From Bacillota bacterium (GTDB lineage: Bacteria; Bacillota; Clostridia; Oscillospirales; Acutalibacteraceae), in the NCBI GenBank assembly GCA_023415895.1, contig JAEZJA010000091.1:1-5360 (forward strand): a DNA stretch of 5,360 nt, given 5' to 3'. Below, piece by piece: positions 1 through 5,360 of the stretch; the stretch's first letter is position 1; every line of letters starts with the position of its first letter. A program made the translations under genes and the position numbers. The notes under the pieces are model-generated. The model ran no database searches and was not told where the DNA came from. It saw nothing but the letters and a program-made list of their open reading frames with translations.

Positions 1-372
1 ATAGTGCTGGGCTATCAGTTTGGAACCATTGGTATATTCATCGGCACTGCTATCAGTACGCTCACCGTATGCACCTGGATTGAACCATATATTCTATACA
101 AATATGGATTTGAACAATCCGCTGCCCCTTACTTTCGTCGATATCTTCTATATACGGGTGTCATTGTCGTTGTCGGTGGGTTAACTTTATTCCTATGCTC
201 TCTGATTAAAGGATTGACCTTTTTAACCATTATCGGCCGCCTAGGTATTTGTATCGTAGTACCGAACACCATTATTTTGCTGCTATTTCACCGCACGCCC
301 GAATTCCGATATTTATGGGGAATTTTGACCGGCTTACTGCAAGCATTGAAACGCAAGCTAAAACGGTCATAA
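1..372 (+). CDS. Oligosaccharide/polysaccharide flippase, C-terminal fragment (5' end outside window)
   Basis: This is the 3' end of a polytopic membrane protein that resembles the C-terminal part of Firmicute Wzx-type flippases (MATE-like superfamily), which move lipid-linked sugar units across the cytoplasmic membrane for capsule, exopolysaccharide or wall polysaccharide assembly. The frame is open from the first base, so the GTG at position 4 is not taken as the start. In the 123 visible codons there are about three hydrophobic helices: GTIGIFIGTAIS-type near residues 8-24, a second near 48-68, and a third near 73-97. The tail is basic and ends KRKLKRS, consistent with a cytoplasmic C-terminus. 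The segment WIEPYILYKYGF between the first two helices is typical of this family. The stop is TAA, and an intrinsic terminator follows 20 nt later. The family call rests on remembered similarity and topology; the exact substrate cannot be inferred. Confidence 0.78.
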   Translation: MVLGYQFGTIGIFIGTAISTLTVCTWIEPYILYKYGFEQSAAPYFRRYLLYTGVIVVVGGLTLFLCSLIKGLTFLTIIGRLGICIVVPNTIILLLFHRTPEFRYLWGILTGLLQALKRKLKRS

Positions 373-391
373 AAGCATGACAATCATTTCC

Positions 392-432
392 GATTGCCGG
401 GATGGTGAAAGCCATGTCCGGCAATCTTTTTT
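392..432 (+). terminator. Intrinsic terminator of the flippase gene
   Basis: A perfect 9-bp stem (GATTGCCGG at 392-400 with CCGGCAATC at 418-426) is followed directly by six T residues, two C and a further T-rich stretch to about 444. Inside the loop, ATGG (402-405) can pair with CCAT (412-415) and lengthen the stem across a small internal loop. The opposite strand has no T-tract on the other side, so it should act only on plus-strand transcripts. It lies 20 nt after the flippase stop codon. Confidence 0.92.
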
Positions 433-519
433 CCTCCTTTTTTTCACCTGCGCCTGATAAATGTGTTTGTGTTACAATCCATGTGTCAAAGATGTAATTA
501 GAAAATTATAAAATACTAT

Positions 520-581
520 TCCCCAGCAAAATACTTGGTGTACATGTCTGCTGGCATGCATACCAACGATTCTACTGGGGA
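520..581. repeat. 62-bp imperfect palindrome in the convergent intergenic region
   Basis: The outer arms TCCCCAG (520-526) and CTGGGGA (575-581) are exact reverse complements. Nested inside, 535-546 pairs with 555-566, with one G-T wobble and one A-C mismatch, leaving an 8-nt loop (547-554). CCAGCA (523-528) is also the exact complement of TGCTGG (549-554), so two mutually exclusive folds exist. On the minus strand it lies about 40 nt beyond the stop codon of the 95-residue gene and is followed by an A+T-rich but not clean T-tract. It may therefore be a weak terminator for the minus-strand operon. A dispersed repeat unit is another possibility. The rest of 433-622 shows no gene that I can support. 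Confidence 0.5.
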
Positions 582-612
582 TATGAAAGAAACCTTATTG
601 ATTTTTTTGTTG

Positions 613-663
613 TTTACTTACTTTACTTACTGGTTTGCTCATCAACTTTTTCATCAACTTTTT
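613..663. repeat. Two neighbouring tandem duplications at the 3' end of the small membrane-protein gene
   Basis: TTTACTTAC occurs twice head to tail (613-621 and 622-630), and CATCAACTTTTT occurs twice head to tail (640-651 and 652-663). The second pair lies in frame in the small minus-strand gene and yields a doubled KVDE tetrapeptide near its C-terminus (residues 84-91). The first pair spans the stop codon. Such short exact duplications suggest recent replication slippage. Confidence 0.8.
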
Positions 664-910
664 CTATATCAACAAGAGAACGTCTATATTGCCGCCATGC
701 GTAAAAGCAAAAGGAGACCGATGATAAGATAAATACGGCGCTGACGAGTACAATAACCCACGCAGGCATGGTGCTCGTTCCCTTTAAGGCGGCTTCAATA
801 ATCCCCTTCGTCAGGTATAGAATGTACAATGCAACCAGTACGCGAAGGCCTAGTTTGATGCGTGCTTGATTTTTCTTTGAAAGAAATGTTTCGCTCGCCA
901 AATGCTTCAT
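623..910 (-). CDS. Small two-helix membrane protein of unknown function (95 aa)
   Basis: I do not recognise this protein as a named family. It has 95 residues with a basic N-terminal stretch (residues 11-23, including SKKNQARIK), a first hydrophobic helix at about 21-42, a second at about 50-72 (AWVIVLVSAVFILSS), a basic patch after it (WRQYRR, 72-77) and a charged tail with KVDE twice (84-91). By the positive-inside rule both ends should be cytoplasmic. I start at the ATG at 910 because GTGAGG lies 7 nt upstream; a TTG two codons further out has no such site. It lies 97 nt downstream of the permease stop on the same strand, with no clear terminator or promoter between, so it is probably the last gene of the transporter transcript. 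A role in transport is inferred only from position. Confidence 0.72.
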   Translation of the reverse strand: MKHLASETFLSKKNQARIKLGLRVLVALYILYLTKGIIEAALKGTSTMPAWVIVLVSAVFILSSVSFCFYAWRQYRRSLVDIEKVDEKVDEQTSK

Positions 911-960
911 AAGCAAACCTCACGTTTCAAATGCTGCAACAGGCCACTTCAAGATTTTTT

Positions 961-1007
961 TGTCACACGACTTTCCCCATACCCATTAACCTTCAGCAAT
1001 TGTGACA
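961..1007. repeat. Perfect 7-bp inverted repeat spanning the permease/small-protein gap
   Basis: TGTCACA (961-967) and TGTGACA (1001-1007) are exact reverse complements separated by 33 nt. One arm directly abuts the permease stop codon. On the minus strand the distal arm is followed by a run of A, not T, so it does not look like an intrinsic terminator. It could be a loose RNA hairpin between two cistrons or chance. Confidence 0.35.
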
Positions 1008-2192
1008 TTACGCTTTTCCTACTTTGTGGTTGGATACAACATCAAAGATAACAGCAATTAAGAGCACGGCACCCTTGATGACGTACTGCCACTCATCCGG
1101 CAAGCCGTAGATGGACATACCTTGGTTGATAACGCCAAGAAGAATAGCGCCGACCATAATACCGGGAACGGTACCCGAACCACCGTACGCCGATGCGCCG
1201 CCAATGAAGCAGGCGCCGATGGCGTCCATTTCATAGGTATTCCCCATGCTCCCGTCAACCGAACCGATACGAGCGGATACCAATAAACCCGAGAATCCCG
1301 CCAGCACGCTCATCAGGAAGTAAGCCCAGAAATACACCTTTCTCGGGTCGATACCCGACAGCTTCGCTGCTTTCTCGTTGCCGCCGACAGCGTAGAAATA
1401 ACGTCCGAAAGCGGTTTTGCTTGTAATAAATGAGAAAATAAGGACTACCAGCAGAACCCAAAGCAGCATAACCGGAATGCCCTTGTAGTTTGCAAGCTTC
1501 CAGCAGTATAGGACGATCAGAATATCGATAATCGCAATTCGGATAATAGTTGCTGCCATGGAGTCGACGACGTAATTTTTCTTAATCTTTTTGGCACGGT
1601 TGTAAATAGTAAACACCATTAGGAAGATGGCGACGAGTATGCCTACAATCAGTGCAGACAAATGCAGATTACTATTGTCCAAGCCCGGAATACTTACATA
1701 CGAAATGAAAATGTTCAGGAAATTTGCGTTCCCGATATTGACGGTTTTGGAAGCCAGCACAACACGCGCGAGCCCTCTGAACAGGAACATGCCCGCCAAA
1801 GTAGCAATGAAGGGCGGAATGTGCACATAACCAATCCAAAAGCCTTGCCAGATACCAATCAGGCAAGCAATGGCCATGGCGATGAGGATAGTCGGTATGG
1901 CCCCCAGTGAACTTTGAGCCATCAATTGTGCCGCAACAGCTGCGACAAGGCCAAGTGTAGCACCAATTGAAAGATCGACGTTACCACCCGTAAGAATACA
2001 CAATAACATACCGCATGCCATGACCAGCACGTACGCGTTTTGAAGCAGTAAATTTGAAATGTTTTGTGCATAGAGCAACCGGCCGTCTGTCAGTATTGTG
2101 AAAAAAACAAAGACCACGACCAAGGCAATGGTCATCGTATACTTTTTGATTACGGAAGAAATTTTTACAGATGCTTTTGACGACTCATTCAT
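1008..2192 (-). CDS. mmsB: Sugar ABC transporter permease, MmsB/GguB/XylH type (CUT2 family)
   Basis: This is the membrane channel subunit of a monosaccharide ABC importer (BPD_transp_2 type), presumably a homodimer in the cytoplasmic membrane driven by the double ATPase encoded just upstream. It has 394 residues, close to E. coli XylH and longer than RbsC. It shows roughly ten hydrophobic stretches. Family motifs are GNVDLSIG (70-77), the PPFIATLAGMFLFRGLA segment (126-142), the cytoplasmic ATPase-coupling loop FGRYFYAVGGNEKAAKLSGI (262-281), and the glycine-rich stretch ACFIGGASAYGGSGTVPG (327-344). The ATG start at 2192 has AGGAGG 7 nt upstream, and that site overlaps the TAG stop of the ATPase gene. 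The gap between the two genes is only 11 nt, which suggests translational coupling. The extra hydrophobic region at about 205-258 is expected for the XylH/MmsB group. The symbol reflects the subfamily; the sugar is not known. Confidence 0.93.
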   Translation of the reverse strand: MNESSKASVKISSVIKKYTMTIALVVVFVFFTILTDGRLLYAQNISNLLLQNAYVLVMACGMLLCILTGGNVDLSIGATLGLVAAVAAQLMAQSSLGAIPTILIAMAIACLIGIWQGFWIGYVHIPPFIATLAGMFLFRGLARVVLASKTVNIGNANFLNIFISYVSIPGLDNSNLHLSALIVGILVAIFLMVFTIYNRAKKIKKNYVVDSMAATIIRIAIIDILIVLYCWKLANYKGIPVMLLWVLLVVLIFSFITSKTAFGRYFYAVGGNEKAAKLSGIDPRKVYFWAYFLMSVLAGFSGLLVSARIGSVDGSMGNTYEMDAIGACFIGGASAYGGSGTVPGIMVGAILLGVINQGMSIYGLPDEWQYVIKGAVLLIAVIFDVVSNHKVGKA

Positions 2193-2199
2193 TGTTTAG

Positions 2200-2205
2200 C
2201 CTCCT
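2200..2205 (-). promoter_or_regulatory. Shine-Dalgarno of the permease gene overlapping the ATPase stop codon
   Basis: On the minus strand AGGAGG shares its first two bases with the TAG stop codon of the ATPase gene (2204-2206) and lies 7 nt before the permease ATG. Ribosomes finishing the ATPase therefore end on the initiation site of the next gene, a layout that favours coupled, roughly equal synthesis of the two subunits. Confidence 0.85.
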
Positions 2206-3775
2206 ACGCGTCCATCTGAACATCGGTCATATCGTTTTTGCCGGATCGAAGGATTGCCCCCATAATTTTCTCCTGCGTTGCTTCAGCGCTGTCGAACTCG
2301 GCTACCAGAGAACCTTCATTCATGACATAGATTCTGTCGCACATCCCAAGAAGTTCGGGCAGCTCGGACGAAATCATAATAACCGATTTGCCCTGCGCAA
2401 CCATATCGTTCATGATGCAGTAAATCTCGTACTTTGCCCCAACATCAATGCCTCGGGTCGGCTCATCCAGAATCAGAACATCCGGATCCGCGAACATCCA
2501 TTTTGACAGCAATACCTTTTGCTGATTGCCGCCCGAAAGGTTATTGACAATCTGCTGCACGGATGGTGTTTTTGTTGCCATAATGTCTTTGTATTGCTCG
2601 GCAAACTGATTCTCCATGCCAATATCGACAATTCCCATTTTTCCGCAGACCTTATCAAGCCGTGCCACCGTCGTGTTCCATGCGATGGAGTTGATCAAAA
2701 CCAATCCGTTGGTCTTACGGTCCTCCGTTACATAAGCAAGGCCGCGCTTAATGGCATCTTGGGCGGTTTTAAAATGGACTTCCTCATTGTTTAAAAATTC
2801 CTGGCCGGTGATCCCACTGCCATAACTTTTCCCGAACAGCGACATCGCCAGTTCGGTGCGACCGGCGCCCTGCAACCCGGAAAATCCAACAATCTCGCCC
2901 TTATGTACATGAAAGCTAACGTTATTTACTACACATCTCTCCGTATAAACCGGATGATGCACCGACCAGTTCTTTACTTCCATAACCACTTCCGAGCTGA
3001 CGTTATGCTCTCTGGGGGGGAAACGATTGGTCAGTTCACGACCGACCATTCCCCGTATAATGCGATCTATATCAATATTGCGGTTGCCATTATCGATGGT
3101 TTCAATTGTTGAACCATCACGAAGCACAGTGATTTTGTCTGCAACATATGCAACTTCTGAAAGCTTGTGAGAAATAATAATCGATGTCATGCCCTGCTTC
3201 TTAAATTGCAAAAGCATGTCTAAAAGCATTTTCGAATCCGCTTCGTTCAAAGAGGATGTAGGCTCGTCCAGAATTAACAGTTTCACGTTCTTGGATAGGG
3301 CTTTCGCAATTTCAACCAACTGCTGTTTTCCGGTACCGATATCCTTGATGAGCGTTGTAGAGTTTTCCTTGAGCCCAACATTTCTGAGATGCTTATTCGC
3401 CTGACTGTAAGTTTCATCCCAATCAATGCCGAGCCTACCCTTGCGTTCGTTACCGAGAAACATGTTCTCGCCGATGGAAAGCTCGGGTATGAGGGCTAAT
3501 TCCTGATGAATGATCACAATGCCCAATTTTTCACTGTCGGATATCTGCTTAAACTGACATTCCGCTCCGTCAAAGAGGATTGTGCCCTCATACTGGCCAA
3601 ACGGTATGGTCCCACTTAAAATATTCATCAAGGTTGATTTGCCCGCGCCATTTTCGCCAACCAGTGCGTGAATCTCGCCACGCTGCACCTCAAGATTGAC
3701 ATTATCCAATGCCTTGACGCCCGGGTAAAGCTTTGTGATGTTTTTCATCAGTAATATGCTGTCATTGTCTGGCAA
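2204..3775 (-). CDS. mmsA: Sugar ABC transporter ATP-binding protein with two nucleotide-binding domains, MmsA/GguA/XylG type
   Basis: This 523-residue cytoplasmic protein carries two fused ATPase domains that power a CUT2 sugar importer. Domain 1 has Walker [10 protein letters not shown] (40-48), a divergent signature IGTGKQQ (146-152), Walker B LLILDEP (166-172) and the switch histidine in ISHKL (203). Domain 2 has a degenerate Walker [10 protein letters not shown] with Arg for Lys (300-308), a canonical signature LSGGNQQ (413-419), Walker B VLILDEP (433-439), and SSELPE (469-474) in place of the switch histidine. This asymmetry is normal for RbsA/MglA/XylG relatives: one composite site, Walker A of domain 1 with the signature of domain 2, is expected to be the active one. 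I start at TTG 3775 because AGGGGG lies 7 nt upstream. A longer frame to an ATG at 3820 would begin inside the intercistronic hairpin, and the ATG at 3748 has no binding site. The permease follows 11 nt downstream. Confidence 0.94.
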   Translation of the reverse strand: MPDNDSILLMKNITKLYPGVKALDNVNLEVQRGEIHALVGENGAGKSTLMNILSGTIPFGQYEGTILFDGAECQFKQISDSEKLGIVIIHQELALIPELSIGENMFLGNERKGRLGIDWDETYSQANKHLRNVGLKENSTTLIKDIGTGKQQLVEIAKALSKNVKLLILDEPTSSLNEADSKMLLDMLLQFKKQGMTSIIISHKLSEVAYVADKITVLRDGSTIETIDNGNRNIDIDRIIRGMVGRELTNRFPPREHNVSSEVVMEVKNWSVHHPVYTERCVVNNVSFHVHKGEIVGFSGLQGAGRTELAMSLFGKSYGSGITGQEFLNNEEVHFKTAQDAIKRGLAYVTEDRKTNGLVLINSIAWNTTVARLDKVCGKMGIVDIGMENQFAEQYKDIMATKTPSVQQIVNNLSGGNQQKVLLSKWMFADPDVLILDEPTRGIDVGAKYEIYCIMNDMVAQGKSVIMISSELPELLGMCDRIYVMNEGSLVAEFDSAEATQEKIMGAILRSGKNDMTDVQMDA

Positions 3776-3782
3776 GTCAATG

Positions 3783-3789
3783 CCCCCTT
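3783..3789 (-). promoter_or_regulatory. Shine-Dalgarno that fixes a TTG start for the ATPase gene
   Basis: The minus strand reads AAGGGGG here, 7 nt before the TTG at 3773-3775. No comparable site stands before the downstream in-frame ATG (3746-3748), and the upstream ATG at 3820 falls inside a stable hairpin. A closer ATT (3779-3781) is only one base past the site and unlikely to be used. Confidence 0.75.
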
Positions 3790-3806
3790 GAATCGTATAA
3801 TCAAAG

Positions 3807-3835
3807 ACTGGGCGGGGCAAACAACCCCGCCCAGT
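3807..3835 (-). promoter_or_regulatory. GC-rich intercistronic hairpin between binding-protein and ATPase genes
   Basis: A perfect 11-bp stem, ACTGGGCGGGG with CCCCGCCCAGT, closes a 7-nt loop (3818-3824). It begins 15 nt after the binding-protein stop and is followed by CTTTGATTATACG, which is not a T-tract. It therefore looks like an mRNA-stabilising or attenuating hairpin rather than a full terminator. In binding-protein-dependent sugar operons such hairpins typically protect the upstream message from 3' exonucleases and raise binding-protein levels above those of the membrane subunits. Confidence 0.85.
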
Positions 3836-3850
3836 TCGGCCAATATGAAA

Positions 3851-4987
3851 TTACTTCACTGCTTTTGGATAATTGCCGTCCATTGTATAGTATCCGGTGT
3901 CAACAAGGTCTTTTTGAATGGTTTCTTTGGTTACAACGTTTGGTACAAGCAGATAGGAAGGAACGATGCCCTTCTTATTGTCGTAGGATTTTGTATCATA
4001 GACGCAATCAAATTTCCAGCCAGCAGACTGAATGATGGATCCGTCAGGCTTTTTGCCTTCAAGCATGGCCATGCCGACATCCAGAGTGACAACCGCTTCG
4101 TTCGCAACCGCTTTGTAAACGGTCATCGACTGTTTGCCGTCAACAATGTTCTTGAGGTTAGCTTCGTCGCCGTCTTGTCCGGTGATGATGGGGGTGTTGC
4201 TACCCTTATAGTCAGAGCCGATGGCCTGAGTCACACCAAGTGCGGTGGAATCGTTTGAGCAAAGGGCGACATCAAGCTTTGTACCGTCAGAATAGAAAGA
4301 ACCAAGAATGTTCTGCATACGGTTCATGGCGTTCTTGGTATCCCAGGATGCCGTTGCAACCTGTTGGAATGTGGTTTGCTTCGACGGAATCTTTAGGATG
4401 CCGGCCTCGATGAAAGGCTTTAAGGTATCCATAGCGCCGTTGAAGAAGAAGGTTGCGTTGTTGTCAGCAGGGTCACCCGCGGTGAACTCGATGTTGTAGG
4501 TCTTGGATTTATCATCTGTTTTCAGTCCGAGTTTGTCGATGACGTATTGGCCTTGCAGCTGACCGACTTTGTAGTTGTCGAAGGAAACATAGTAGGCGAC
4601 GGAATCGGTGTTCATGATCAAACGGTCATAGGCAATTACGGGAATGTTAGCGCTCTTAGCAGTGCTCAAAACATTGGAGAGAGATTCGCCATCGATAGCG
4701 GCTATAACAAGAAGGTTTACCTTATCAGCGATAAGATTTTCAATATCCTTCACCTGCTGGTCGATCTTGTTGTCGGAATATGTAAGTTTTACTTCGCAGT
4801 TTTTGCTTTTGAATTGATTCTCAAGGTAAGAACCGTCTCTGTTCCAACGTTCCAGGGATTTTGTTGGCATGGAAATGCCGACTTTTTTGCCAGCAGCTGT
4901 GTTTGAACCGACGGGCTTCGTGCCGCAGGATACACACATAGGAATAATCATTGCGCACGCCAATAAAACTGCCAAAAACTTTTTCAC
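3851..4987 (-). CDS. chvE: Sugar-binding lipoprotein of the ChvE/multiple-monosaccharide ABC transporter family
   Basis: This is the extracytoplasmic receptor of the importer, 378 residues long. A signal peptide (MKKFLAVLLACAMIIPMCVS) ends in a lipobox with Cys21 followed by Gly, so the mature protein should be lipid-anchored on the outer face of the membrane. The -3 position is Cys rather than the usual Leu/Val, slightly atypical. The mature part is a type I periplasmic-binding fold. Family hallmarks are VGISMPTKSLERWNRDG (36-52), IPVIAYDRLIMNTDSVAYYV (115-134), SFDNYKVG (135-142), and ITGQDGDEANLKNI (268-281) leading to the MTVYK strand (288-292). Aromatic and charged residues in ERWNRD, YDR, W215, N245-D246 and Q271-D272 are the likely sugar contacts, by family inference. 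The GTG start at 4987 is preceded by AGGGGAG with a 6-nt spacer. It is the first gene of the operon, 75 nt before the ATPase gene. ChvE relatives bind xylose, glucose, galactose or arabinose; the ligand here is undetermined. Confidence 0.92.
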   Translation of the reverse strand: MKKFLAVLLACAMIIPMCVSCGTKPVGSNTAAGKKVGISMPTKSLERWNRDGSYLENQFKSKNCEVKLTYSDNKIDQQVKDIENLIADKVNLLVIAAIDGESLSNVLSTAKSANIPVIAYDRLIMNTDSVAYYVSFDNYKVGQLQGQYVIDKLGLKTDDKSKTYNIEFTAGDPADNNATFFFNGAMDTLKPFIEAGILKIPSKQTTFQQVATASWDTKNAMNRMQNILGSFYSDGTKLDVALCSNDSTALGVTQAIGSDYKGSNTPIITGQDGDEANLKNIVDGKQSMTVYKAVANEAVVTLDVGMAMLEGKKPDGSIIQSAGWKFDCVYDTKSYDNKKGIVPSYLLVPNVVTKETIQKDLVDTGYYTMDGNYPKAVK

Positions 4988-4993
4988 TACTAT

Positions 4994-5000
4994 CTCCCCT
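4994..5000 (-). promoter_or_regulatory. Shine-Dalgarno for the GTG start of the binding-protein gene
   Basis: The minus strand reads AGGGGAG six nt before GTG at 4985-4987. The signal peptide begins exactly at this codon (MKKFL), which supports the GTG start. Confidence 0.85.
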
Positions 5001-5018
5001 TATTCTTGTAATCTTTGT

Positions 5019-5045
5019 TTGAGTAAAATATAATTCTTTACTCAA
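5019..5045. promoter_or_regulatory. Operator-like perfect inverted repeat at the transcription start region
   Basis: TTGAGTAAA (5019-5027) and TTTACTCAA (5037-5045) are exact reverse complements around a 9-nt A+T-rich spacer. Relative to the promoter at 5055-5083 the site should lie at about +4 to +30, where a bound repressor would block initiation or elongation. The size and symmetry fit a dimeric sugar repressor of the ROK/XylR or LacI type, but no regulator gene is in the window and the assignment is inference. Confidence 0.6.
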
Positions 5046-5080
5046 CATGTATAAAGTATACTACACTATTTACAACATGT
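5043..5080. repeat. Pair of CAACATGT direct repeats bracketing the promoter spacer
   Basis: CAACATGT occurs at 5043-5050 and 5073-5080, starting exactly 30 bp apart, about three helical turns. The first copy overlaps the inverted repeat and the probable transcription start, while the second overlaps the -35 box. Both belong to a longer related element, TTTAC(TC)AACATGT, at 5037-5050 and 5069-5080. A regulator binding both copies on one face of the DNA is plausible but unproven. Confidence 0.5.
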
Positions 5081-5083
5081 CAA
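5055..5083 (-). promoter_or_regulatory. Strong sigma-A promoter of the sugar transporter operon
   Basis: On the minus strand a consensus -35 box TTGACA (5078-5083) is separated by exactly 17 bp from TATACT (5055-5060), one base from the consensus -10. The expected transcription start is near 5048, giving a leader of about 60 nt before the GTG of the binding-protein gene. Such a strong core promoter usually needs a repressor or catabolite control to be switched off, which agrees with the operator-like repeats around it. Confidence 0.88.
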
Positions 5084-5199
5084 TATTTTCCATTTATATA
5101 ATATCATGTTATTTTTGACCGCTTTTGAAATGGCAAAAGGGAAGAGCTCATCCAATTTGCTGGTAAAATTCATTTTTCGACTCATTCGGCTCATTCAAC

Positions 5200-5358
5200 T
5201 TATGTAAAGAGGGTATCCATGGAACCGGCTCTGCATTTCTTGTAGTCAACAAGTGCAGCAAAAGTCTTTGGAGCTTTGGGAAGTTCCGCAACAAAATGGA
5301 TATAGCTAAGCCGTAATGCCTTGGCGCACAGGCTGTGGTATCTTCCAATCTCGTCTGT
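5200..5358 (-). CDS. Unidentified protein, C-terminal fragment (5' end outside window)
   Basis: I do not recognise this protein. A minus-strand frame is open from the right edge and ends with TAA at 5200-5202, giving 52 visible residues (beginning TDEIGRYHSL and ending RAGSMDTLFT). The composition is protein-like: mixed Lys/Asp/Glu with alternating hydrophobics, for example RLSYIHFVAELPKAPKTFA. It is probably soluble, with no membrane helix in the visible part. A competing frame on the same strand is also open from the edge and runs to 5148, but its composition is less protein-like, with Leu/Arg/Pro/Asn-rich stretches. The stop lies 117 nt upstream of the -35 box of the transporter operon, and no clear terminator lies between, so read-through into the operon is possible. 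Confidence 0.45.
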   Translation of the reverse strand, partial: TDEIGRYHSLCAKALRLSYIHFVAELPKAPKTFAALVDYKKCRAGSMDTLFT

Positions 5359-5360
5359 TT

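Noticed and set aside
535..732. Plus-strand 65-codon frame
   Set aside because: It lies partly in the palindrome and partly opposite the small membrane-protein gene, has no ribosome binding site and gives a low-complexity Phe/Tyr-rich product. The minus-strand gene has the better start signal and topology.
2204..3775. Arg for Lys in the second Walker A and the missing switch histidine as signs of a defective ATPase
   Set aside because: This asymmetry is the normal state of CUT2 double ATPases such as RbsA, MglA and XylG, so it is not evidence of decay.
2171..4906. Several plus-strand frames of 63-156 codons opposite the transporter genes
   Set aside because: All overlap the strongly supported ATPase and binding-protein genes on the other strand and show no recognisable motifs or plausible start signals; they are antisense shadows.
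5111..5130. Possible catabolite-response (cre) site around TTTTGACCGCTTTTGAAA
   Set aside because: It matches the central AAAGCG-like core but fails several positions of the palindromic consensus on the other half.
5122..5139. CTTTTG/CAAAAG hairpin upstream of the transporter promoter, as a terminator of the right-edge gene
   Set aside because: The stem is only 6 bp and A+T-rich, with no T-tract after it on the minus strand; too weak to call.
5178..5196. Short direct repeat CGACTCATTC / GGCTCATTC
   Set aside because: Two copies of a 9-10 bp imperfect unit with no gene or symmetry attached; likely chance.
5148..5348. Minus-strand 66-codon frame at the right edge
   Set aside because: It overlaps the frame ending at 5200, has no clear ribosome binding site, and its Leu/Arg/Pro/Asn-rich product looks less like a protein. 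It stays the alternative if the other frame proves wrong.
1..5360. CRISPR arrays, tRNA or rRNA genes, insertion sequences, phage or defence genes
   Set aside because: No spaced repeat arrays, cloverleaf-like sequences, transposase motifs with terminal repeats or defence-protein motifs were seen on either strand.

Overview
The window looks like a chromosomal segment of a Gram-positive Firmicute, most likely a member of the Clostridia. The supporting signs are a moderate-to-low G+C content, strong AGGAGG/AAGGGG-type ribosome binding sites, GTG and TTG starts, a near-consensus sigma-A promoter (TTGACA-17-TATACT) and a lipoprotein-type substrate-binding protein. The genus cannot be named from the sequence alone.

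Layout. Positions 1-372 (+) hold the last 123 codons of an oligosaccharide/polysaccharide flippase (Wzx/MATE-like), followed by a strong intrinsic terminator at 392-432. Everything else readable runs on the minus strand. Upstream to downstream, these are: the C-terminal end of an unidentified protein cut by the right edge (5200-5358); an A+T-rich control region with promoter, direct repeats and an inverted repeat (about 5019-5083); a ChvE-type periplasmic-family sugar-binding lipoprotein (3851-4987); a GC-rich intercistronic hairpin (3807-3835); a tandem-ATPase gene of the MmsA/GguA/XylG type (2204-3775); a permease of the MmsB/GguB/XylH type (1008-2192); and a 95-residue two-helix membrane protein of unknown function (623-910). 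The flippase and the minus-strand group converge on an intergenic stretch (373-622), which holds the flippase terminator and a 62-bp imperfect palindrome.

How it works together. The three central genes form a complete CUT2-family (ribose/xylose/multiple-monosaccharide) ABC importer. The lipoprotein captures a monosaccharide outside the membrane. The permease, presumably a homodimer, forms the channel, and the double-domain ATPase drives transport. The order binding protein > ATPase > permease, the stable hairpin after the first gene, and the Shine-Dalgarno of the permease overlapping the ATPase stop codon all fit one transcript with more binding protein than membrane components. No regulator, catabolic enzyme or two-component system is inside the window, so the sugar cannot be fixed; xylose, glucose, galactose or arabinose are the usual substrates of this family.

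I see no convincing evidence of a wholly new system. The points most worth a second look are the operator-like promoter architecture, the small membrane protein behind the transporter, the structured palindrome at 520-581, and the unidentified protein end at the right edge.
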